From assembly GCA_047605615.1 (NCBI GenBank), contig JASGFI010000002.1, positions 1-64,000 of the forward strand: a DNA stretch of 64,000 nucleotides, in the 5' to 3' direction. Positions 52,647 through 60,412 of the stretch are shown here, one piece after another. Each line of letters begins with the position of its first letter. Position 1 is the first letter of the stretch. A program made the position numbers and the translations under genes. Origin of the DNA: Taibaiella sp047605615. GTDB lineage: Bacteria > Bacteroidota > Bacteroidia > Chitinophagales > Chitinophagaceae. The notes below the pieces were generated by a model that was not told where the DNA came from, did not search any database, and was given only the letters and a program-made list of their open reading frames with translations.

Positions 52647-53480
52647 TTAATTGTTTGCTGCATTGTTGTCTTCCGGTTCCGGTTCAAATATTTTGTCTTC
52701 GTTCTTTATTTTGGTCAGGTCGTTTTTTTGCAATATTTCTTTGGCCAAATTAAGGTAATTGATGGCACCTGTGCTGTCCATATCGTACATCAATGCGGGT
52801 TTGCCAAAACTTGGTGCTTCGCCCAACCGGGTGTTGCGGTGTATGATGGTGTTGAATACCAGTGTTTCAAAATGGTTCTTGATTTCTTCCACCACTTGGT
52901 TGCTGAGGCGCAGGCGGCCGTCGTACATGGTCATCAATATGCCTTCTATCGCCAAACCGGTGTTGATGCGGGTTTGCACTATTTTTATGGTATTGAGCAA
53001 TTTGCCCAAACCCTCCAAGGCAAAATACTCGCACTGAACGGGTATCACCACCGAATTGGCGGCCGTAAGCGCATTGACCGTGATAAGCCCCAGCGATGGC
53101 GAACAATCTATGATGATAAAATCGAAGCTGGCGGCCTCTTTCTCCAAGGCTTTGCGCAAAATGTGTTCGCGGTTGGGGTGGTTTATGAGTTCTATTTCCG
53201 CACCTACCAAATCCAAATGCGAGGGCAGGAGGTACAGGTTGGGGGTTTCGGTTTCCAGCATCACCTGCTTTACCGGCATCTCGTTCACCATGCAGTCGTA
53301 CAGGCTCACCTGCATGTTCTTCAGGTCGAAGCCATTGCCCGTGGTGCTGTTGGCCTGCGGGTCGGCATCTATCAACAGGGTTTTGTATTCCAGTACCGCC
53401 AGGCTTGCCGCCAGGTTAATGGCAGTGGTAGTTTTGCCTACGCCGCCTTTTTGGTTTGCTATCGCTATTATTTTGGCCAT
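52647..53480 (-). CDS. parA: Chromosome partitioning ATPase ParA/Soj
   Basis: The 277-residue product starts MAKIIAIANQKGGVGKTTTA with the deviant Walker A KGGVGKTT. It goes on with FDFIIIDCSPSLGLITVNAL (Walker B/switch) and ends in the acidic tail FEPEPEDNNAANN. It is the dynamic ATPase that moves ParB-parS complexes on the nucleoid. The upstream MBL-fold gene stops 69 bases away on the same strand, so it may head the transcription unit. Confidence 0.95.
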   Translation of the reverse strand: MAKIIAIANQKGGVGKTTTAINLAASLAVLEYKTLLIDADPQANSTTGNGFDLKNMQVSLYDCMVNEMPVKQVMLETETPNLYLLPSHLDLVGAEIELINHPNREHILRKALEKEAASFDFIIIDCSPSLGLITVNALTAANSVVIPVQCEYFALEGLGKLLNTIKIVQTRINTGLAIEGILMTMYDGRLRLSNQVVEEIKNHFETLVFNTIIHRNTRLGEAPSFGKPALMYDMDSTGAINYLNLAKEILQKNDLTKIKNEDKIFEPEPEDNNAANN

Positions 53481-53549
53481 TGCTTCTGTTTTCTCCACTA
53501 TTATCTCGTGTAGCTTTTCCCTTTTTCGGGGAAAAAACCACCATAATGT

Positions 53550-54227
53550 TTAAAGTTCTATCGTTGCGCCTATTTCGGGCAAAATCAATTCTTTGCCTTG
53601 GTCGCCGAATATTTTTTTAGCCGCTTCGTGGTTGATGACGATATAGCCAAAGGTATCGAAATGTACGCCCACTACTTTGTTGCACTGTACCATATCGGCT
53701 GCCAATGCGGCCTCATCGGCATCCATGGTAAAATTGCCGCCAACGGGCAATATGGCCACGTCCAACCGGGCGTACTTGGGTATCAGCTGCATCTCCATGC
53801 TGAGGCAGGTGTCGCCGGAATAATAGAAGCTGAAGTCGTCTGTTTTGACTACGAAGCCGCCGGGATTGCCCGCATAGCTGCCGTCGGGCAGGCTGCTGCT
53901 GTGCTGCGCCGGCACGTAATGCACGCGGCCAAAATCGAAATCGCGGGGGCCGAAGTTCATGGGGTGCGCATTGCTTACCCCTTGGCTATTGAGCCAGTTA
54001 ACTATCTCGAAATTAGCGACTACGGTAGCCTTGGTATGCTTGGCAATGGTTACCAAATCGCCCACATGGTCGCCGTGGCCGTGGCTCACCAATATATAAT
54101 CGGCCTCGATGGCGTAGATGTCTATATCCTTCGCCAATGGGTTTCCGGTGACAAACGGGTCGAACAATATTTTTTTCCCGCCAATTTCCACCAAAAAAGA
54201 AGCGTGGCCGTAAAAGGTAAATTTCAT
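53550..54227 (-). CDS. UPF0173 MBL-fold metal-dependent hydrolase
   Basis: The 225-residue protein has the metallo-beta-lactamase zinc motif SHGHGDHVGD and MKFTFYGHASFLVEIGGKKI at the start, with SGDTC and a late VHFDTF. This is the UPF0173 family, an uncharacterised hydrolase. It lies before parA-parB on the same strand. Confidence 0.9.
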   Translation of the reverse strand: MKFTFYGHASFLVEIGGKKILFDPFVTGNPLAKDIDIYAIEADYILVSHGHGDHVGDLVTIAKHTKATVVANFEIVNWLNSQGVSNAHPMNFGPRDFDFGRVHYVPAQHSSSLPDGSYAGNPGGFVVKTDDFSFYYSGDTCLSMEMQLIPKYARLDVAILPVGGNFTMDADEAALAADMVQCNKVVGVHFDTFGYIVINHEAAKKIFGDQGKELILPEIGATIEL

Positions 54228-54387
54228 CGTAAAAAAATGCAGGATTTGGTTTTCGTGGCAATCACCGAAAAGTGGCTACACGGAAATGCCACAAAAATAC
54301 ACGCAAGATTTGGATTTTCCGGGCGGTGTGGATAAATAGGGATATTGGCCAATCGTGCCATTGGGCATTGGCGCAACTTACAATACC

Positions 54388-54514
54388 GCAATAGATGACT
54401 ACCCGGCAAACATTTTGGGGGTGCGGCGGCATGACAAAACGGGAGTAAAAAGATTTTTCTTGATTGCCGCACAAAGAAAAAATGAAATCCGATGGCACAC
54501 TTTTTCCCGGTGCG
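54388..54514. mobile_element. Family-A element, right-half copy
   Basis: Similar to the right part of the family-A elements (ATTTTGGGGGTGCGGCGGCA, TAAAAAGATTTTTCTTGATT, GAAATCCGATGGCACACTTT) and ends CCCGGTGCG. The left half is absent. It occupies the leader between the hydrolase and the L25 gene. Confidence 0.6.
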
Positions 54515-54551
54515 AGGTATGAATATTTCCGAACAAGATCTTTTCACCCAA

Positions 54552-54588
54552 AAACGCAACCGCCGCAATAAATGCGGCGGTTGCGTTT
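54552..54588 (-). terminator. Rho-independent terminator after rplY
   Basis: AAACGCAACCGCCGCA and TGCGGCGGTTGCGTTT form a 16-bp stem with a five-base loop, 23 bases after the L25 stop, ending in T-rich sequence on the minus strand. Confidence 0.88.
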
Positions 54589-54610
54589 AATCAGTAAAAA
54601 ATAAGCGGGC

Positions 54611-55192
54611 TTATTTACCTTTTTTATCTTCGGTTTCTGCTTGGCGCAATGCACGGGTCATCACTACCGAAGCAATTGGTTGACGGGCGGGACTCATCAA
54701 TTCCATGTTTTCGGTTTTGATGTCTTCCACGCGTATGTTGCCGTTCAGTTGCAATTTGCTGATGTCCACGTCCAATGCAGCTACCAGGTTTTCAGGAGTG
54801 GTGCGTACCTTGACAGACTTCATTTTCAATACCAGGCGGCCACCGGCTTTTACGCCTTCCGACTGCCCGTGGAAATTGATCGGCAAATTGGCTATCAATT
54901 TCTTGCCTTCCTGCAATTCCAAAAAGTCGATGTGGTTCAACTGGTCGGTTACTACGTCAAATTGCTTGTCTTTCATGATAGTGCGGTAAGATTTACCATC
55001 TACTTTGATTTCCGCAATCTGGAACTCGGGGGTGTACACCAACGAACGGAACGCAAGCGTGGGTGCATAAAAATGCACTTCCTCTTTTCCGCCGTAGATT
55101 ACGCCCAATACTTGTCCTTGCGAACGCAAATCACGGGCTGCTTTTTTACCCCTGTCTGCCCTCGGTTGTCCTTCGATAACAACTGTTTTCAT
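54611..55192 (-). CDS. rplY: Large ribosomal subunit protein L25/TL5 (Ctc type)
   Basis: The start at 55192 gives MKTVVIEGQPRADRGKKAAR, the L25/Ctc N-terminus; upstream codons to 55294 are not native. The 193-residue protein has the 5S-binding domain and the C-terminal beta domain of the long Ctc form (INFHGQSEGVKAGGRLVLKM). It follows prs, as in other Bacteroidota, 176 bases downstream. Confidence 0.93.
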   Translation of the reverse strand: MKTVVIEGQPRADRGKKAARDLRSQGQVLGVIYGGKEEVHFYAPTLAFRSLVYTPEFQIAEIKVDGKSYRTIMKDKQFDVVTDQLNHIDFLELQEGKKLIANLPINFHGQSEGVKAGGRLVLKMKSVKVRTTPENLVAALDVDISKLQLNGNIRVEDIKTENMELMSPARQPIASVVMTRALRQAETEDKKGK

Positions 55193-55368
55193 TTTGTGTG
55201 TTTTTTTACCCTTCAAGAGCCAAACGAATACATCCGGACGAACGCCTGAACCCTGAAATGTGTTTTTACGATTAAGAAAAGAACTGGCGGCCACGGGGCC
55301 GGCCCGGATTTTGATGTATAAACAGTCTATTTATATATTACCATGGCTTTGGCTATTTGCCGCCGCCA

Positions 55369-56328
55369 CTAATATTGCGCTTTCACCTTACGCTGGCTGT
55401 GTATGAACAGCGAGTGTATGGATTTGTTTTCAAATGTATTGCGGATGGCCGTGGCAAAAAGACCTGCCGTACTCAATACGGTTATCTTGTCGCAAGCCTG
55501 CCGCAAGGGTATGGTATCGCACACCGTGAGGCTTTCCAACACCGAATTTTCAATATTTTCATAAGCCTTGCCGCTCAACACCGGATGCGTGCAAAACGCC
55601 CTGACGCTCAACGCACCCCTTTCCTTCAATATGGCCGCACTCTTGGTGAGCGTGCCGGCAGTGTCTATGATGTCGTCTATCAATATGATGTCCTTGCCAC
55701 TTACATCGCCTATCACGGTCATGGATGCTATCTCGTTGGCACGTTTGCGGTGTTTGTCGCATATCACCATTTCGGCATTGAAGTAACTGGCCACTTCGCG
55801 CACCCTGTTGGTGCTACCCACATCGGGGGAGGCAAAGGTAAGGTTTTCCAGATTAAGATTTTCGATATAGGGTATAAAAATGGCCGAACTGTCCAAATGG
55901 TCCACCGGAATGTCGAAAAACCCTTGAATCTGGGGGGCGTGCAAGTCCATGGTCATCACCCTGTCGGCACCGGCGGTGGTAAGCAAATTGGCCACCAATT
56001 TGGAACCAATGGAAACCCTCGGTTTGTCTTTCCTATCTTGGCGGGCAAAGCCGAAATAGGGAATGACCGCGGTGATGTAGCCGGCAGAGGCGCGCTTGGC
56101 GGCATCTATCATCATCAACAATTCCATCAAATTGTCGGTGGGCGCAAAGGTGGATTGTACCAAAAAGACATAGTCACCCCTAATGGATTCCAAGAAAACA
56201 GGCTGAAACTCGCCATCGCTGAATTTCTGGATGTTTATTTGCCCCAAGTTGCCGCCAAAAGCCGTAGCAATTTTCGACGCAAGGTATTCGGAATTGGTAC
56301 CTGAAAAAATCTTTACCGAAGGTTGCAT
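55369..56328 (-). CDS. prs: Ribose-phosphate pyrophosphokinase
   Basis: The 319-residue enzyme makes PRPP from ribose-5-phosphate and ATP for nucleotides, histidine, tryptophan and NAD. All signatures are present: FGFARQDRKDKPRVSIGSKL (ATP loop), TMDLHAPQIQGFFDIPVDHL (flexible loop region) and KDIILIDDIIDTAGTLTKSA (PRPP/ribose-phosphate loop). Its leader has a TACCTTTG box. Confidence 0.96.
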   Translation of the reverse strand: MQPSVKIFSGTNSEYLASKIATAFGGNLGQINIQKFSDGEFQPVFLESIRGDYVFLVQSTFAPTDNLMELLMMIDAAKRASAGYITAVIPYFGFARQDRKDKPRVSIGSKLVANLLTTAGADRVMTMDLHAPQIQGFFDIPVDHLDSSAIFIPYIENLNLENLTFASPDVGSTNRVREVASYFNAEMVICDKHRKRANEIASMTVIGDVSGKDIILIDDIIDTAGTLTKSAAILKERGALSVRAFCTHPVLSGKAYENIENSVLESLTVCDTIPLRQACDKITVLSTAGLFATAIRNTFENKSIHSLFIHSQRKVKAQY

Positions 56329-56347
56329 TTATGAAGGAATGAGGCCG

Positions 56348-56355
56348 CAAAGGTA
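56348..56355 (-). promoter_or_regulatory. Putative prs promoter -7 box (TACCTTTG)
   Basis: TACCTTTG on the minus strand lies 20 bases before the prs start. No TTTG is seen at -33. Confidence 0.45.
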
Positions 56356-56458
56356 ATCATTAATTTAGGAAAGCATTAAGCGGCAATCAATATTTTGCCG
56401 GGTGGCCGAAAATTTGGCTTCAGTCATTCAGCAAATGTGGCCCAATGGCCGATTATAC

Positions 56459-56720
56459 TGCACACCGGGTAGTTTTGTGCAATGAATATCGCACCAAGAC
56501 ACCAAGGAACTTGGTTGCTCATGTTGTCAATACTATTCAATCTCGTTGTTAAAACAACCAAGTAAAAACACAATTACGGCAACCCCATTGTCATCCTGCA
56601 AGGAACCAAAAGACACCCTGTATAGATGCCTACGGCATAACAAAGTGGGAATAAGAAAGATTTTTTTGAATGTCGCACAAAGGAAAAATGAAATCCGATT
56701 GCACATTTTTGCCCGGTGCG
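56459..56720. mobile_element. Family-A MITE-like element, intact copy
   Basis: The 262-bp unit starts TGCACACCGGGTAGTTTTGTG and ends ATTGCACATTTTTGCCCGGTGCG, imperfect inverted repeats of each other (CGCACCGGGCAAAAATGTGCAAT versus CACACCGGGTAGTTTTGTGCAAT). It holds no gene. It is matched in inverted orientation at 63555-63822 and in part at 2432-2596, 7536-8021 and 54388-54514. The rest of the 675-base gap to mscL shows nothing else. Confidence 0.8.
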
Positions 56721-57003
56721 AAGTGTAGATGAGGTATATGCCCAAGTTTAGGCCACGAACAATCAGCAGCAAACCTGCCGCCACCGCGATGCCCACACAA
56801 GCAGGGCGCAGGAAGTGTAATACCAATGGGGGGATTGCCGGCCAACTTTTGAAACAGCTTGGCAAATGGCTGTTGCAGCAACCTTTTGGCACCAATGAAT
56901 GTTGCTTTTCCTGCACTACCCTATTGCCCTACATTGCCAATATTTCATCATTTCCGTTATCATTTAATCCGAAATCCTTATTTTTGGCCTTAAAATTTTA
57001 TCT

Positions 57004-57381
57004 ATGGGGTTCGTTAAGGAATTTAAAGAGTTTGCCTTCAAGGGCAATGTAATCGATTTGGCGGTGGGTGTTATCATCGGTGCCGCATTCGGAAAAATCG
57101 TTTCGTCATTGGTTGACGATGTTATTACGCCATTGCTGCTTAATCCTATGCTTAAAGCCGTAGGTGCCGAAGACATCAGCAAGCTGGCGTGGAACGGTGT
57201 CAAATACGGAAATTTCTTGTCCGCCGTTATCAGTTTCTTGTGTATTGCGTTTGTGTTGTTTCTAATCATCAAGGCTGCCAACAAAATAAAGCCCGAGGAA
57301 GCACCAGGGGTACCGGCAGCCCCTACGCCTACGGAAGCATTATTGGCCGAAATCAGGGACGAACTGAAAAAGAAAGGCTAA
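57004..57381 (+). CDS. mscL: Large-conductance mechanosensitive channel
   Basis: The 125-residue inner-membrane protein opens with MGFVKEFKEFAFKGNVIDLA and the pore helix GVIIGAAFGKIVSSLVDDVI, then the second helix NFLSAVISFLCIAFVLFLII, and ends in a charged helix (LLAEIRDELKKKG). This is the full MscL pattern; it relieves osmotic downshock. It has its own terminator. Confidence 0.95.
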   Translation: MGFVKEFKEFAFKGNVIDLAVGVIIGAAFGKIVSSLVDDVITPLLLNPMLKAVGAEDISKLAWNGVKYGNFLSAVISFLCIAFVLFLIIKAANKIKPEEAPGVPAAPTPTEALLAEIRDELKKKG

Positions 57382-57406
57382 GTTTGCACCAACTTCCCAG
57401 ACATGT

Positions 57407-57433
57407 AAAACCCCGGAAGCACTCCGGGGTTTT
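57407..57433 (+). terminator. Rho-independent terminator after mscL
   Basis: AAAACCCCGGA and TCCGGGGTTTT form an 11-bp stem with a five-base loop, 26 bases after the mscL stop and 19 bases before the next start. Confidence 0.85.
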
Positions 57434-57451
57434 GTTTAATAGCTCAACCTT

Positions 57452-58207
57452 ATGCCTCAGGGTACTGTACTTACACAATTCCAACAACTAAAATTGCAAA
57501 GCCGTCATGCCTTTGCCGTCTTGATAGACCCCGATAGCGCCAACCCGCAACAAGTGGGCAATATAGCCCGGCTGTGCAACGATGCCAAAGTCGATTATGT
57601 ATTCATGGGTGGCAGCCTGATGGTCAAAGGACAAGTGGATGCCTGCATAGATACATTCAAAGCCGAAAGCAATATACCCGTGGTGCTTTTTCCAGGCAGC
57701 CCGGCACAGGTTACGCCTTCGGCCGATGCCTTACTTTATTTATCGCTTATTTCGGGAAGGAACCCTGATTTGCTCATAGGCCAACACGTAGTGTCGGCGC
57801 CCCTGATAAAAGCCAGCGGACTGGAAACCATTTCAACGGGCTACATGATTATTGACGGCGGCGTACCCACCACGGTATCTTACATGAGCAACGCCGCGCC
57901 CATCCCCGCCAACAAACCCGACATTGCCTTGTGTACCGCATGGGCGGGCGAACTATTGGGCAAACACGTCATGTACATGGATGCGGGCAGCGGTGCCCAG
58001 TTTCCCATATCTTCCGAAATGGTGGCCAAAGTAGCCCATAACATAGCCCTGCCGCTCATAGTAGGCGGCGGCATACGCAGCGCGGAGAAAGTTTATGAAA
58101 ACTGCGTGGCCGGCGCACAGGTGGTGGTGGTGGGCAATGCCATAGAAAAAGACCCATCCCTCATAAAAGAAATGAGCCTTGCCGCAAAAGAAGCGGTGGC
58201 CGGCTGA
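57452..58207 (+). CDS. Geranylgeranylglyceryl phosphate synthase family protein
   Basis: The 251-residue TIM-barrel prenyltransferase has HAFAVLIDPDSANPQQVGNI, DYVFMGGSLMVKGQVDACID, LLYLSLISGRNPDLLIGQHV and IALPLIVGGGIRSAEKVYEN. These are the signatures of archaeal-type GGGP synthase (group II), which joins geranylgeranyl diphosphate to glycerol-1-phosphate to form an ether lipid precursor. Bacteroidota members of this family are known. Partner genes for glycerol-1-phosphate dehydrogenase are not nearby. The 232 bases after the stop hold the rimP promoter. Confidence 0.88.
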   Translation: MPQGTVLTQFQQLKLQSRHAFAVLIDPDSANPQQVGNIARLCNDAKVDYVFMGGSLMVKGQVDACIDTFKAESNIPVVLFPGSPAQVTPSADALLYLSLISGRNPDLLIGQHVVSAPLIKASGLETISTGYMIIDGGVPTTVSYMSNAAPIPANKPDIALCTAWAGELLGKHVMYMDAGSGAQFPISSEMVAKVAHNIALPLIVGGGIRSAEKVYENCVAGAQVVVVGNAIEKDPSLIKEMSLAAKEAVAG

Positions 58208-58342
58208 TGCCCCGCCGCCGTCATTGACTTGGCGGGCACCGTATGCGCCCATCGGGCAAGCAGTTGCGCCCCGAACATCGTTTTACCGGCCAACCGTTGT
58301 TTGAGGCAAGCAATTTTTTTTCCGAAATCCACAAAATAACCA

Positions 58343-58350
58343 TACCTTTG
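58343..58350 (+). promoter_or_regulatory. Putative rimP operon promoter -7 box (TACCTTTG)
   Basis: TACCTTTG lies 90 bases before rimP. Eight to nine T stand about 25-30 bases upstream, near the -33 position. A hairpin (58368-58386) follows in the leader. Confidence 0.5.
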
Positions 58351-58367
58351 CCCCGGAGTAAGACAGA

Positions 58368-58386
58368 GGGGGCTATTTAGCCCCCC
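58368..58386 (+). terminator. GC-rich leader hairpin before rimP
   Basis: GGGGGCTA and TAGCCCCC form an 8-bp stem around a two-base loop, followed by TTCTTCATTTT. It may be the terminator of the GGGP synthase gene or an attenuator in the rimP leader, because it lies downstream of the putative promoter. Confidence 0.5.
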
Positions 58387-58439
58387 TTCTTCATTTTAGT
58401 ATTAGTTTTTTAGGGCAAAAACCCGATAGTTCTTGAAAA

Positions 58440-58901
58440 ATGGAAAACGATACCCTGACAGAGCTGGTTAAAGGAAAATTGGAAACCTTGATTGCAGGCT
58501 CTTCCCTGTTTATTGTGGACGTGGCGGTAAAACCGGTAAACAACATCAAAATTTACTTGGACGGCGACAATGGCATCAACATAGAGGCCATTTCCAACAT
58601 AAACCGCTCGCTTTATAAACTAATCGAAGAAAGCGGCAGGTTTCCGGAAGGAGATTTTTCGTTGGAAGTAAGCAGCCCCGGCGTGGACGAGCCGCTTAAA
58701 TTTTACCGTCAATATCCAAAAAATATTGGCCGCAAAGCAGCCGTTACCCTCAACGACGACAGCACCTTGACCGGCACTTTGAAAAGCGTCACGGAAGAAA
58801 AATTGACCTTGTCGGTGCAAATAGGCAAGAAAAAAGAAACCCAGGAAAAGGAAATACCCTTTGCCGAAATAAAAAAAACAGTAGTTCAAATTACATTTTA
58901 A
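58440..58901 (+). CDS. rimP: Ribosome maturation factor RimP
   Basis: The 153-residue product has the RimP N-domain SSLFIVDVAVKPVNNIKIYL and the GRFPEGDFSLEVSSPGVDEP signature; the C-terminal SH3-like domain ends with FAEIKKTVVQITF. It acts in 30S maturation. It is the first gene of the rimP-nusA-infB unit, 63 bases before nusA. Confidence 0.95.
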   Translation: MENDTLTELVKGKLETLIAGSSLFIVDVAVKPVNNIKIYLDGDNGINIEAISNINRSLYKLIEESGRFPEGDFSLEVSSPGVDEPLKFYRQYPKNIGRKAAVTLNDDSTLTGTLKSVTEEKLTLSVQIGKKKETQEKEIPFAEIKKTVVQITF

Positions 58902-58964
58902 CAAACAGCCGCAATTCGAGAATGTCATCAGTCATTCGGGAAAAGCGCAATTATTTACATAGCA

Positions 58965-60221
58965 ATGGCAAGCATTAATCTTATCGAATCGTTTCAAGAC
59001 TTTAAGGAAGCCGAAAACATTGACCGTCCCACGTTGATGAAAGTGTTGGAAGACGTTTTTAAAACTTTGCTGCGCAAAAAATACGGTTCCGACGATAATT
59101 TCGATGTTATCGTGAACGACCAAACCGGCGACTTGGAAATATTCCGCAGGCGCATCATAGTGGAAGACGGTTTTTCGGAAGACGATTTGGCCGAAGTGGA
59201 ATTGACCGAGGCCCGCAGGCAAGACCCCGATTACCAAGTAGGCGAGGAACTGTACGAAGAAGTAAACGTGTTCGATTTTGGCCGAAGGGCCATACTTGCC
59301 GCCAAGCAAACACTGGCCGCGCGCATAAGCGACCTGAAGAAAAATAATTTGCTGCAAAAATATGCCGACCGCGTGGGCGACATCATCACCGGCGAAGTAT
59401 ATCAAATTTGGCGCAAGGAACTGATGCTGCTCGACGACGACAACAACGAATTGTTGCTGCCCAAATCGGAACAAATACCCGGCGACTTCTTCAAAAAAGG
59501 CGAACCCCTGAGGGCAGTGGTGAAGAAAGTGGAAATGCGCAACAACACCCCGGTAATCATCCTCAGCCGCACGCACCCCTCCTTCCTGGAAAAATTATTG
59601 GAGATAGAAGTGCCCGAAATATTGGACGGCCTCATTACCATCAAGAAAATAGTAAGGGAACCCGGCGAACGCGCCAAAGTGGCCGTGGAAAGCTACGACG
59701 ACCGCATAGACCCCGTAGGTGCCTGCGTAGGCATGAAGGGCAGCCGCATACACGGCATAGTGCGCGAATTGCGCAACGAAAACATAGACATCATCAATTA
59801 TACCAACAACACACAACTGCTGATACAACGCGCGCTTACCCCGGCCAAAATAAACAAGCTGGACGTAAACTCGGAACGCAGCCATGTGGACGTGTACATG
59901 GATACCGACCAAGTATCCCTGGCCATAGGCAAAAAAGGCGTGAACATAAAACTGGCCCAACAGCTTACCGGCTACAGCATAGACGTGTTCCGCGACATTA
60001 AAGAATCTGCCGATTTCGATATTGATTTGGATGAATTTGCAGATGAAATAGACGAATGGGTAATAGACGAATTCAAGAAAATAGGTTGCGATACGGCGTT
60101 AAGCGTATTGGACTTATCGGTAGAGGAATTGATACGCCGTACAGATTTGGAAGAGGAAACGATACGCGACGTGCGCCGCATATTAGAAGCCGAATTTGAA
60201 GAAGATGGGAATGAGGCTTAA
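58965..60221 (+). CDS. nusA: Transcription termination/antitermination factor NusA
   Basis: The 418-residue protein has the NusA order: N-terminal polymerase-binding domain (SFQDFKEAENIDRPTLMKVL), S1 domain (VGDIITGEVYQIWRKELMLL), KH1 (GACVGMKGSRIHGIVRELRN) and KH2 (SLAIGKKGVNIKLAQQLTGY), then an acidic C-terminal tail. It modulates pausing and termination. Its C-terminal acidic repeats are shorter than in E. coli, as is normal outside proteobacteria. Confidence 0.96.
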   Translation: MASINLIESFQDFKEAENIDRPTLMKVLEDVFKTLLRKKYGSDDNFDVIVNDQTGDLEIFRRRIIVEDGFSEDDLAEVELTEARRQDPDYQVGEELYEEVNVFDFGRRAILAAKQTLAARISDLKKNNLLQKYADRVGDIITGEVYQIWRKELMLLDDDNNELLLPKSEQIPGDFFKKGEPLRAVVKKVEMRNNTPVIILSRTHPSFLEKLLEIEVPEILDGLITIKKIVREPGERAKVAVESYDDRIDPVGACVGMKGSRIHGIVRELRNENIDIINYTNNTQLLIQRALTPAKINKLDVNSERSHVDVYMDTDQVSLAIGKKGVNIKLAQQLTGYSIDVFRDIKESADFDIDLDEFADEIDEWVIDEFKKIGCDTALSVLDLSVEELIRRTDLEEETIRDVRRILEAEFEEDGNEA

Positions 60222-60273
60222 AAAGGTCCGTTTTTTAATAAGACCTTCATACTGCCGCAGCAGCGAAAATGCC

Positions 60274-60281
60274 TACATTTG
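60274..60281 (+). promoter_or_regulatory. Possible infB promoter -7 box (TACATTTG)
   Basis: TACATTTG fits TAnnTTTG, 132 bases before infB. No clear -33 box lies at 19 bases, so it could be an internal promoter of the operon or chance. Confidence 0.35.
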
Positions 60282-60412
60282 CAGGTTTAAATTATATTAG
60301 GCACGCTTTGGAACTTCAACCTTGTACAAAGCGGGCCATTGTTAAAAAGAAAAGGCTATCGTCCGACAACTTCGGCCAATAGTGCCCCAAGGTTGAAAGT
60401 TTAACCAATAGA

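Noticed and set aside
51695..53480. parS site near parAB
   Set aside because: I did not find a convincing GTTTCACGTGAAAC or related palindrome; the origin is probably elsewhere.
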